This document shows positions 7,555-15,890 of a stretch of DNA of 18,779 nucleotides, piece by piece. The notes beneath the pieces are model-generated. The model was not told where the DNA came from. It did not search any database and saw only the letters and a program-made list of their open reading frames with translations. This DNA is from Spirogloea muscicola (taxonomy: Eukaryota > Streptophyta > Zygnematophyceae > Spirogloeales > Spirogloeaceae): positions 254,419 to 273,197 of the forward strand of contig WELB01000059.1 in NCBI GenBank assembly GCA_009602725.1. The letters run 5' to 3'. A program made the position numbers and the translations under genes. Position 1 is the first letter of the stretch. The number at the start of each line of letters is the position of its first letter.

Positions 7555-8550
7555 ATGGACTTAAGAAGCGGCCGAACCATTGACACTGTTGAGCCGCCGA
7601 GTGACACATCAGACACTGCCGGTGTGGCTGATTCACCTGCAGGAGACTCAGCAGCTATCCCCCGCAGACCACGCCGCGCCATCATGTCAAGCGGAAACAG
7701 ACCAACTTACAGAGGTACGCCAGGTGGTGACTCTCTGGCCAAAGTGAAACTTCATTAAAATGCAGAGCTCTGTCAGCTAAGATTGCTGGGCAGTACCATC
7801 AGTCGGGATGATAAGATGCTATTACTGGGGCCTTACTTTAATTATGAGGCAGCAGATGTCTATGAGAGGCTGAAGGATGACCTATTAACTAGGACTACAC
7901 CAGTCCCAGACAATGCATTAGCTGCAGAACTGGAAAGGGGTCCTCAGTTGTTAGAGGATCCGGTCGAAGAGATGTTTAAGGCCTTAGAAGAACAGTTCCC
8001 TGAGAACACCAACTTCTACAAACAGGAACTACTTAGGTTCCGTAAACTTCCAGACGAATCTACGACCTTATGCTATTTTCGTTCTATGAAGCTTATTGAG
8101 AAGTCAGAAACCCGCATTCGTAAGCAAGAATTAGCATTACAGTTCCTGCGTATCATTGCGGGCACTGATTTGAAGCAAATTCAGACCCGATTGTGGGTAC
8201 GTCGTCAGCAGTTAGGCAAGACAGAGTATGACCTTAAGGACATTTACAAGGTCATGATGAAAACGGAAGCTGATGATTCTGCACTCCACCTTGCGGACGA
8301 GCGATTTGCAGGCAGTGGGAGTCAGCAGGCCTTCAAGCAGGCCGTTAAGGTCGATAACAAGACTGAAGGTATGAGAAGGCCTAGTATTGTTCCTTCTGAT
8401 GTTCAGTCTGTTGAGGGAACTTCGGTTCAGCCTCGCCAAGTCCTACAGTGTCTGCATTGTGGGAAACGTGGTCACTTGAGAAAGGATTGCAGGACCTTAC
8501 ACCAAACAGCGGGTGCTATTTGCTCGTTCTGTTCTAGACCGGTCATGTAG
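7555..8550 (+). pseudogene. gag: Copy 3 gag: N-terminus, capsid-like region and first zinc knuckle
   Basis: The ATG at 7555 opens MDLRSGRTI, a plausible Gag start. The frame has one TAA (7756-7758) and then stays open from about 7759 to 8550. A helical capsid-like region (VEEMFKALEEQFPE, YKQELLRFRKLPDE, EKSETRIRKQELALQFLRII) resembles the retrotransposon Gag fold. The first CX2CX4HX4C knuckle is CLHCGKRGHLRKDC (8449-8490). The second knuckle starts at 8521 (CSFCSRP), but a one-base loss near 8540 throws the frame into a TAG. GHVDSQC completes it in the next frame. Confidence 0.85.
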
Positions 8551-8968
8551 ATTCCCAATGTTGGTCCAAGTTTCCTGATAAAATGCCTAACTCTTTGAAG
8601 GAGAAGTATGGGAAAGACAAGGGTTCCAAACAGGCTACTCAGTCTTCTGGTTCTCACTATGCTGAGGTAGATCAGATGTCTAGAGAGATAGCCAGGATGA
8701 CCAAACAACTGGCAATGGCAAAAGCGCAGTCCAATGCTAAGGTAGTCTCGGCTGCGTTACCTTACTCAGATGACCGGAAGGATGAGGAATTTGACCATTC
8801 AGATAATCGGAGGATGTGGATTATTTCACTGGCTCGCAGTCTTCACAGAAACGAGACAGGTACAATCCCGATTATGAACATTTCCCAGCTGCTACCGCAA
8901 TGGTCGAGCCCTCTGACATGACACGCAATCCTCTTAAGCGAGGGGAAAGCGCACCATCAGACAGCTAG
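8541..8968 (+). pseudogene. gag: Copy 3 gag C-terminal region, frameshifted
   Basis: GHVDSQCW (8541-8564) completes the second zinc knuckle. KQLAMAKAQ and KVVSAALPYSD follow and match copies 1 and 2. Near 8808 a second shift moves the homologous reading (RYNPDYEHFPAATAMV, RNPLKRGE) to another frame, which ends at TAG 8966-8968. Short matching pieces (GNSRYSASF) lie beyond the stop in yet another frame. The region lost its reading frame piecemeal while keeping recognisable similarity to the other copies. Confidence 0.8.
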
Positions 8969-9001
8969 GTGTGGTAATTCACGCTATTCAGCTAGCTTCA
9001 A

Positions 9002-11413
9002 TTGAAGGAAACTCTACGGGACATGATGCCTCAACCAGTGGTTCCTCAGCAGCCAGCAGTTCCTCTGAAACCAGCTAGTGACATAGAAACACCTCAATGT
9101 GCTGTGTCGACGAATCTGGTTCTGAATAGGATATACACAACCTCTGTTTTGAGTCTGAAGGACCTTGGAATATCTAAGGAGAAGATGCAGAATATGTTGC
9201 AACCAGGCAACCCTGCTGATGATGTTGTTACAGTGCAATTGGCCGCTTCTGAATCTGTGATGGCTAAGACAGCTATTACTTCGCCACTGGATGAAATGAC
9301 TCCCCGCATGTCCCCAAATGAGCGCATGAAAGAATACCCTTCAGTCGCCATGGTGGACAACAAACGGAAGCACATTCAAGTATCTACAAAGACAGAGACT
9401 CAGGCACCGACATTGGCTCTTATTACAGGTGCCCAGCCCGTTTTGATATCCCAACAGTTTGCTGAACGTTTGAAGTTGGGCAAGAACGATGTCACACAAA
9501 ACAACGTTAAAATCAAAACAGCCACTGGTGCTTCAGACACTGTACTGGGAGTCACCAAGCGTCCTTTGTGTATTACCTTTAATGCACATGAGCCAAGCCT
9601 GTGTACTTCATTCTCTATCGTATACATGATCACCCGTGCCACAACATATGACATTTTGTTGGGCACTGAAACCTTAGTTCCTCTTGGCTTCGGCATAGAT
9701 TACTATGCTGAAGTAGTTTGGTACAGGCCAGGTTGGAGAAATTCTGGTACTCATAGAGCTACCTTGGCTTTATTAAAAGGGTGGAATCCACTGACTCGAT
9801 CAGCTAATACTGCTATTGTGAATGTGGACTCTGCTGGACATGAGTCAGTTACCCCTGAGGAGCTTTCGCCCAAAGATGAAGAGGAGTTTTCGCCCAAAAA
9901 CGAAGAGGAGCTTCCTACAAAAGAAGAGACAAACGTCCCTACAGACCAGAAGCCCATTGATGAGTTTGCAGACACTGAGGAGACATTCGCCGGGTTGCCT
10001 GATGTCGGAAACACCGCAATACTTCCTCCACAGGACAACAAGGGTAAAGGCTCTCAGCAAGAGTTGCCTATTGTACCAGAGCCCAACCAGGTTCGAGATA
10101 TGGTGGTGCATGGAGCTCAGGGTGCGACCTCTTCACCTTCAGATCGTCCGAAGAGAACCTGGGACATGGTTGTCTTCGATCCAGACCAAGCCAATCAGCC
10201 AGCAGGGCTCATTCGTCCAATACGGAATATGGGCATGCCTCGCACATATTGGGAGGAGCTGCAGGCCACCAAAAATCACGATATGATCCGCGCTGCACGT
10301 TTATGTTTTCCTTTGGTGGGTCACATGAGAGCGGACCAAGCGAGGGATGAAGAAACCTTGCAGGCGAAGCCTCCAGTTGTACACTCAAATGCTGGTACCA
10401 AACTCGTGGATCAGATAGGAGTATTCTACCACGGGGTAGTCGACTGGAATCTACCAGAGGAAGGCATAGTGTTGGTGGAGCTATTCGGTGGTACGGCAAA
10501 TGGATTGAAGGCGGCGTGCCAAAACCATATCAAAGTGGCAAAATACTTCTACTGTGACATTGACAAGGAAGCCCATGAGACCGCACAGCACCACATCAAC
10601 TTTCTGCTTCAACAATATCCAACCTTGATCAATGCTGCTACTTTTGAGAAATGGGATACAATGTTGCCACCAGATATCAACCAGGCAGTCCAGCCAGGGG
10701 TACTGCGCCGTCTTCCTCCAATTGATTTGATCGTGGCAGGTTTTCCCTGCCAGGGTTTCAGTGGCATGACCAGAGGTCTGGGCTTTGCTCAGAAGGACAC
10801 AGCACTCTTCATACCAATGGTCAAATTGATGCACGCACTACAAGCAAGGCAGCCCCAACAAATTGGTTATATTATCGAGAACGTCGAACCACGCGAACAT
10901 CAATCTGCAGCGCGGTCTGCTTTCACCACAGTATGTGACATCCTCGGGCCTCCTACAATCATCGATGCAGCCTTCGTTGGCTCCCTTGCAGATCGCAGGA
11001 GAGTTCATTGGACAAATTTGGCCCCGGCCAAGATGTTGCAGCGTTGTATCGACATCCAAAAGCGGCCTCCTGGACTCTTTGCCTACATGGCACTAGATGC
11101 TGGCAGAGAGCCTATGCCAGTGTACGGATCCAAGTATGATCACTCTTTCAATGAGCAAGGTATGGAACGCGTCACCTTCCCGACCTTAATGGCGACAGTG
11201 GATTCCGAGGCATTTCGAGCACAGCATAACCGGAAAGGTCCCGGGATGGTTCGAGTGAAGGGGACACCAATTTTTCAGGAACCCAACTCCCGAGAGAGGG
11301 AAAGGGCCATGGGTTATGAACCTGGAGAGATAACCATCACTCGTTCAAGACGCATGTCAAACTTACCGGACAGGCGTTTGACGCCAATTCCATGTCTTGG
11401 ATGTTCGGTGTAA
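9002..11413 (+). CDS. Aspartic protease-C5 cytosine DNA methyltransferase polyprotein (copy 3 pol section)
   Basis: This is an 803-codon uninterrupted frame, numbered here from TTG 9002; the first ATG is at 9023, and the real product would have come from a gag-pol fusion. Residues ~125-235 are a retroviral-type protease: LALITGAQPVLI at the active site (139-144 reads ALITGA, catalytic Asp absent) and YDILLGTETL (216-225). Residues 286-309 hold three acidic 8-residue repeats. Residues ~490-790 are a C5 DNA methyltransferase: motif I VELFGGTANGLKA (492), motif IV FPCQGFS with Cys583, motif VI ENV (626-628), motif VIII DRRRVHW (664-670), and RERERAMGYEPG (764-775). The wording VELFGG..GLKAA and WTNL recalls the plant/charophyte retroelement methyltransferases rather than host MET1. 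Motif X lies in another frame beyond about 11330, so this copy is probably inactive or impaired. Confidence 0.88.
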   Translation: MKETLRDMMPQPVVPQQPAVPLKPASDIETPQCAVSTNLVLNRIYTTSVLSLKDLGISKEKMQNMLQPGNPADDVVTVQLAASESVMAKTAITSPLDEMTPRMSPNERMKEYPSVAMVDNKRKHIQVSTKTETQAPTLALITGAQPVLISQQFAERLKLGKNDVTQNNVKIKTATGASDTVLGVTKRPLCITFNAHEPSLCTSFSIVYMITRATTYDILLGTETLVPLGFGIDYYAEVVWYRPGWRNSGTHRATLALLKGWNPLTRSANTAIVNVDSAGHESVTPEELSPKDEEEFSPKNEEELPTKEETNVPTDQKPIDEFADTEETFAGLPDVGNTAILPPQDNKGKGSQQELPIVPEPNQVRDMVVHGAQGATSSPSDRPKRTWDMVVFDPDQANQPAGLIRPIRNMGMPRTYWEELQATKNHDMIRAARLCFPLVGHMRADQARDEETLQAKPPVVHSNAGTKLVDQIGVFYHGVVDWNLPEEGIVLVELFGGTANGLKAACQNHIKVAKYFYCDIDKEAHETAQHHINFLLQQYPTLINAATFEKWDTMLPPDINQAVQPGVLRRLPPIDLIVAGFPCQGFSGMTRGLGFAQKDTALFIPMVKLMHALQARQPQQIGYIIENVEPREHQSAARSAFTTVCDILGPPTIIDAAFVGSLADRRRVHWTNLAPAKMLQRCIDIQKRPPGLFAYMALDAGREPMPVYGSKYDHSFNEQGMERVTFPTLMATVDSEAFRAQHNRKGPGMVRVKGTPIFQEPNSRERERAMGYEPGEITITRSRRMSNLPDRRLTPIPCLGCSV

Positions 11414-11658
11414 CTAATGCCATTCAGATTAAGAAGAGGGTCAAGCAGCAGCAGTTCTACAATGACCCTCACAGCATTTCTGAATTAGACATTAGTCTCT
11501 TGCACTTGTTTGACCCTGTTGTTGACGACAGGGAAGACTTCTGACAATTACAGCCAGTCAGACAAATTTGCCATTCTTTGACAGGGTACCAGTGGCAGCT
11601 TGGTTCTGATTTGACTGAAGAAGACAATGCTTGTATGGTCAAATTGTTAGAGTGCTAA
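11320..11658 (+). pseudogene. Displaced methyltransferase motif X and linker to RT, with two stops
   Basis: From 11320 the +1-shifted frame reads HHSFKTHVKLTGQAFDAN and then SMSWMFG. GQAFDAN matches C5 methyltransferase motif X, so the frameshift lies at about 11320-11370. The same frame runs through VKQQQFYNDP and LLHLFDPVVDD to TGA 11542-11544. It then continues with the RT-proximal sequence (GYQWQLGSDLTEED) to TAA 11656-11658. These stops separate the methyltransferase from RT in this copy. Confidence 0.7.
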
Positions 11659-12606
11659 ATTGACCTCTTTTGCTTCTTTTCATCGGCTGATTTGGGAACC
11701 TATGTTGGTTCCAAATTCCAAATTCAGCTTATAGATGAACGTCCTATATTCCGACAACGGTATCCATTATGTAAAATGGAGAATGGCTTCATAGATAACG
11801 AATGCCAGGAATTGTTAGCCGTTGGGTTGATACAAATTTCTCACAGTTCCTATGCTGCACCAACCGTTCTTCCGGCCAAGAAAGATGAGTTTGGCAATTA
11901 CACAGATAGGAGAATGTGTGGTGATTACCGTCAAATCAACATGTCCACACCTCTTGTTCGATATCCTATGCCTACTCCCGAACAGATTTTTGCTGGTGTG
12001 GGGGACAGTAAGATCTTTTCAGTGTTAGATCTTAGGCAGGGATTCAACCAGATAGATATTGAGCCTGGAGACAGGCATAAGACTGCTTTCTGGGGTGTTC
12101 GTGAAGGTTTTGGAGTTCTCTATGAATGGATCAAAATGCCTTTCGGTCTAAGAAATGCCCCCATTATGTCTCAGCGCGTTATGGACATGGTATTGAGACA
12201 CGTTCCATTTGCACGTTGTTACATCGACGATATTCTAGTGTTCAGTAAGAGCTTTGCAGAACATCTGAACCATGTCGCAGTTGTGCTTGATAAACAGTAC
12301 AGGAGGTTGGACTCAGATGTCACCCAGGCAAATGCCGGTTTGGTTTGTCTGAAGCTACCTACTTGGGGCACCAAATATCAGACAAGGGTTTGTCTCCACA
12401 AGCTGCCAAAGTGCAAGCCGTTCTTGACATTCCTTCGCCAACTAATCTTAAATCGTTGCGATCCTTCCTTGGTTTGGCTAGCTATTATCGGAGATTCATC
12501 CAGAATTTCAGGCCTCTGAATGATCTGCTCCAAAAGGATGCACCATGGCAGTGGACTACTTCTCGTCACGAAGCATTCAATCAGCTTAAACAGGCTCTCA
12601 GCAAGA
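11659..12606 (+). pseudogene. Copy 3 reverse transcriptase
   Basis: RT copies element RNA to DNA. Visible in order are IDERPIFRQRYPL, ELLAVGLIQISHSSYAAP, RRMCGDYRQINMSTPL, SVLDLRQGFNQIDI, HKTAFWG, KMPFGLRNAP and the catalytic YIDD at 12220-12231, then ILVFS. This is a standard Ty3/Gypsy RT. Near 12300 the frame shifts: from 12303 it reads VGLRCHPGKC, GLSEATYLGHQISDKGLSP, LRSFLGLASYYRRFI and FNQLKQAL. The sequence is cut at about 12604 and joined to integrase. The catalytic Asp pair is intact, but upstream stops and the shift make the copy non-functional. Confidence 0.87.
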
Positions 12607-13116
12607 GTTGCCTATTGCGTTGGACAATTACGCATTGCTCAGCATCGCGACACGCAGCGCTATGCTACCATTCGAAGTGGTCGATATCAAGCCAAACATC
12701 CAACAATATCTGTCAACGATTATGTCTATCTTCGGGTGAAACCTCAAGACGCACTGGATGCCTCTACAGGTCCGTTTATATACAAGGTTGTTGGCAAGAA
12801 CAATTCAGGCGTCGTTCGCTTGCAAGGCTCGTGTGGCAGGGAGATTTCAGACCATATTCAGAATATTACACCCTGTCACCTTACTAATATTGACCCCACA
12901 TTAGATCCTACTCAGCAGTGGGTCTCTGCACACTTATCATGTGAAATTTGTCAACGAGAAGACCAATCAGCAACAATGCTGTTGTGTTCTGCTTGCAACA
13001 AAGGGTGGCATTTACATTGTCTTACGCCACCACTCACAACTGTACCTTCCGATGATTGGTTCTGCAATGCTTGTATGGATGCTGGCCCAACTCTTCAGCC
13101 TGGTCAGGACTCATAG
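12607..13116 (+). pseudogene. Copy 3 integrase C-terminus with GPF module and PHD finger
   Basis: After the deletion junction, QELPIALDNY and (one frame on) AQHRDTQRYATIRSG match the copy 2 integrase tail at about 4680-4760. Then come VNDYVYLRVKPQDALDA and TGPFIYKVVGKNNSGVVR (GPF module), DHIQNITPCHLTNIDP, and a full C4HC3 PHD finger at 12940-13074. The finger reads CEIC, CSAC, GWHLHC, PPLTTVPSDDWFC and NAC. Translation ends at TAG 13114-13116 after LQPGQDS, as in copy 2. Protein conservation of this end between two otherwise diverged copies indicates that the PHD finger was a stable part of the active element. Confidence 0.87.
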
Positions 13117-13132
13117 TTGGGGGGGGGGGGGT
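13117..13132 (+). promoter_or_regulatory. Candidate polypurine tract (G13)
   Basis: TT plus thirteen G (13119-13131) and then TAA, immediately after the stop, in the same layout as copy 2. It probably primes plus-strand synthesis. Homopolymer length may be affected by sequencing. Confidence 0.5.
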
Positions 13133-13760
13133 AATCAGCCACCCATCCATCACAAGCTCTCGTTTTCAAGATTATTCTATCGTGCTGATATCTTTTTAGC
13201 CCGATACTTTCATTTCTCGCTTTCTCGTTGCTTTTTCGCTTTCTTTCATAATGTGGACGTTGCCAACCACGCGGATTTGGAAATGTCACCTGAATTCTTT
13301 ACAACTCTGCCCTGTCGACATTCCCTGGCAATCGACACTGTATAGCACGACAGAAGACTAGGGTAGCGTCCGCCCATCAAGGGAGCCAAAATACTACAAA
13401 GTCCAATCTCAACCGTTCTGGACTTGTTCATTTGTTGTGTTCTTTGACAGCTGACGACAATTGTTATTGTTCACTTCTTATTACAGACTGTTCTCCAAGT
13501 CAGCTGATCACAGTAGCCAATGTCTTCGTTTGAATTGTGTATTTTGTAGGCTAGTACGTCAGCATTTGTCTACTTCTGGATTCATCGACGCCATTTCGCA
13601 TCAACGCCTCCCGCGCAGGACATACTCTAAGCAAGTAATGTCCGATTCTCTCGTTTTCCATTTCCTTTCACAATGTTTGGCGTTGCCGGTCACGTGGATA
13701 CAATGTTGTCACCTGCATTTCACACACATCTGTCCTATCGACGTTAACTAGCAACCGACA
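13132..13760 (+). repeat. LTR-like region with a diverged direct repeat
   Basis: No gene. Block 13242-13323 (CTTTCATAATGTGGACGTTGCC...GTCACCTG...CTGTCGAC) recurs at 13666-13748 as CTTTCACAATGTTTGGCGTTGCC...GTCACCTG...CTATCGAC, about 424 bp apart. Each is preceded by a T/C-rich stretch. This may be the remnant of the 3' LTR plus another copy, or internal LTR repetition. It does not clearly match the DNA after copy 2 or before copy 3. Confidence 0.5.
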
Positions 13761-13852
13761 ATGTGGCACGCAGGGTTCTTGTCTTCCAGAGAGAAGCTCT
13801 TCGGCAGATTCTGGTGTCTGCCGACACACTCTTAGTGACGTGTATGTGACAC

Positions 13853-13882
13853 GTGTGGCGCGCCCGTGACGCCGCGCCACAC
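13853..13882. repeat. Perfect 10-bp hairpin (GTGTGGCGCG/CGCGCCACAC)
   Basis: Stem 13853-13862 pairs with 13873-13882 around a 10-base loop. It sits at the start of a GC-rich repeat block. Confidence 0.65.
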
Positions 13883-13889
13883 CCGTGAC

Positions 13890-14030
13890 GCACTGGCGGC
13901 GCCGCTAGCCGGCACCGCAAGGCGCCGCCGCAAGGCGCCGCAGGGCGCCGCTCGCCGGCGCCGCAGGCTGGCCGCCGTTGGCCGCCACTGGCCGCCACTG
14001 GCCGCCACTTCCAGAAGGAAGCCGCGTGGC
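13890..14030. repeat. GC-rich short tandem repeats (GCGCCGC; TGGCCGCCAC)
   Basis: Repeated GCAAGGCGCCGC-type units (about 13915-13965) are followed by four 10-bp TGGCCGCCAC/TTGGCCGCC units (about 13971-14007). Open frames in this block are repeat products. Confidence 0.7.
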
Positions 14031-15260
14031 CTGGCCACGTACTAGATTCCCCGTGTCGGGCCCGCCATCTCGAAGGTGGGCCCTGAGACGAACCTCCCAG
14101 AGACCTCTGCGGAGGGTGGCACATGAAGCACGACAAGTAGGGCTGAGACCAGGCTCAGGGTAATCGGTCCAAGTCAGTGAAGCCCACGCGAGAGAGAGGC
14201 GCCCAGCCCTGCTGCCGCCTGCTGCCGCAGCTCGTCCACGCAGGCCTGCTGCTGCCTGCTGCTGCAGCCCGACGCCGCAACCCGTCGCTGCGGATCTTCA
14301 TCGGCTCTCCTGTCAGTAGAGTGTGGCTGCTCCCACTGTGGACAGTTGCCGGCCCGTACCTGAGAGGTGAGTCGCCGCCTGTCGGCGGCGCCTCAGGGCA
14401 AGGTATTCCGCTGCGTAGGACACGTGGTGTTTCTTTGTGCTGGGGGTTTGTCTCTAAACCCAGCGACCGAAATCAATGAGGACTTACTGACCCCTGACTG
14501 TGCTCTTTAGGGTCAGGTTCTTCACAAATCTGGCCTGAGGACTTGTTCATTGCAAGGGAGGGAGGTGGTGAGAACGAGCGCAGAGGAAGGCGCTTGCACT
14601 TACAAATAGACCTCTGCTACGCCCGGAAGGGATGTATCTTCTTATGCGCATTAGCTATGCATCTGTCAGCTGCTGACGCATTTGTGCAGCGAGTTCACAA
14701 CTTAAAACTCATGAGTTTTTCAAGTGGCCGATATGGTTGAGCACCCCGGTACTAATGTAGGCTCGGTGACTCAGGTCTACAGCATGCAGCCACTTGCTGA
14801 GATCTTGCTGTTCATTCTGGGGCAACCGCCTTGACCTCGTCCAAGCCTGTTGTGCTGGCCCTTTGAGGCCTTCAATCAGCCCCTTCTGGAAGATAAATCT
14901 GCTGGGAAGAAGGTCGCAGACCATCTTAGAAGGAGAGTACTTGGAGCAAATGAGCAGGCTGCTTAATGCAGCACACGAGAATGGACCTTTCACATCAAAT
15001 CTCCAAGGAAGGGGTGGATATTCTGGACATGTCACACAAGAGATCACGTTGACAAGACAAGGTACACACACACTTTGAGGTTCTGTGGCCAGGCCGTGGG
15101 CTGCGTACAGCATCTGTGCCGAGTTGGACATTGGGAGGAAGTCCTGTACAGCTGGCTCCTCACAGCCACTGCCTCCTTTGAAAAGGCAGTGCGTGAAGAT
15201 GTGCTTTCTTCTAGCTGGCTGGCAACCAAATGGTGTAGGACATTTCCAATGTGCTCGATG
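14031..15260. other. Gene-free stretch
   Basis: Contains an imperfect hairpin GGGCCCGCC...GGTGGGCCC (14058-14083) and CTGCTGCC/CTGCCGC repeats (about 14205-14270). Several short open frames lie on both strands. A 350-codon minus-strand frame (14709-15761) has no recognisable domain and overlaps plus-strand LINE homology at its 5' end, so it is not called. I recognise no gene here. Confidence 0.5.
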
Positions 15261-15812
15261 GGGCCCGAGCGTCGGTCCCAGGCGCAGCGCGTCGACCTCA
15301 TAGCCATAGCGCCTAGCCCTCGCCTCATCACCGACGGGGTCACGGTCCTTCGCCTCCAAGCATCCAGTCCACTCGGCTGAGGAGGCAGGGCACGCCGTTG
15401 GTAAGGCTGCTGTCGTTAAGAGCGTAGGTATGCGGACTGACCATGCAGAAGAGGAGTTTGTCGTGCTGGCGATCGACTTCCACTGGGCTCTGACATTTCG
15501 GTGGCTCGACCTCCTCCAGCGGCTTGCGTGGCTAGCGGTGACAAGCCTTAGGAAAAAGGGCTCGTCCAAAGAGGGCGTGGGCAGCAGCTGAATGGCAGCA
15601 GGTCGAGCAGCACGGCCGCCGAGTTGCTCGCTCAGGTATACCAACTGTGCCTCACCATCTCGCTTACCGTTTTCAGGCGTTCGCCGTGCATTTGCGGGCA
15701 GGCTGGTCTTGGCTGCCGCTCTGGGTTTCGGCGTGGCAAGTCTCGTCCGGCCGCTAGCCACATTGCCTTAGGGCTGTTGACCAGAAGTCAACTGAGCACC
15801 CATTTGAAGTAG
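15261..15812 (+). pseudogene. Second LINE relic (ORF2 C-terminus), frameshifted
   Basis: Three pieces in order match the LINE at 2-1139. ERRSQAQRVDLIAIAP..RLITDGVTV corresponds to the endonuclease-like block RADLVAI..RIIADVV. EEEFVVLAIDFHWAL and RWLDLLQRLA (about 15448-15525) correspond to DEFAALAIDVHGAF and RWLDLLQRLA. TAAELLAQVYQL and then SHIALGLLTRS (15615-15790) correspond to the terminal segment. The frame changes between pieces and the identity is lower than for the first LINE, so this is an older relic of the same or a related family. Confidence 0.75.
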
Positions 15813-15854
15813 CCACTTGCGCAGCTGCTATTCCAGCCCCTTTGGCCCTATTTA

Positions 15855-15890
15855 TTTCTTCTGGGCTGGCCTTTCACAGCCATAGTCCCT
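15855..15890 (+). mobile_element. Family A hairpin sequence, 3' of the LINE relic
   Basis: TTTCTTCTGGGCTGGCCTTTCACAGCC, followed by ATAGTCCCT, resembles the LINE 3' hairpin block. It sits shortly after the end of the second LINE relic, the same relative position as in the first LINE. Confidence 0.6.

Larger units (their letters stand above)
7555..13131 (+). mobile_element. Ty3/Gypsy retrotransposon copy 3 carrying a DNA methyltransferase
   Basis: The order is gag (7555 to about 8965), aspartic protease (about 9370-9700), C5-DNA methyltransferase (about 10470-11440), RT (about 11640-12600), a deletion, integrase C-terminus with GPF module, PHD finger, stop, and G13 tract. Copy 2 shows that the deletion near 12604 removed RNase H and the integrase HHCC/DDE core. 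Paired LTRs and TSDs could not be delimited. About eleven stops, frameshifts or deletions break the coding path outside the protease-methyltransferase section. Confidence 0.88.

Noticed and set aside
9002-9004. Codon at 9002 as a true translation start
   Set aside because: It is TTG, and gag homology continues just upstream in other frames; the protein would have come from a gag-pol fusion.
13744-14136. Arginine/alanine-rich frames in the GC block as genes
   Set aside because: They translate short GC-rich tandem repeats and have no domain.
14709-15761. 350-codon minus-strand open frame as a gene
   Set aside because: It has no recognisable domain, its composition looks like random coding of GC-rich DNA, and its 5' part is antisense to LINE homology.
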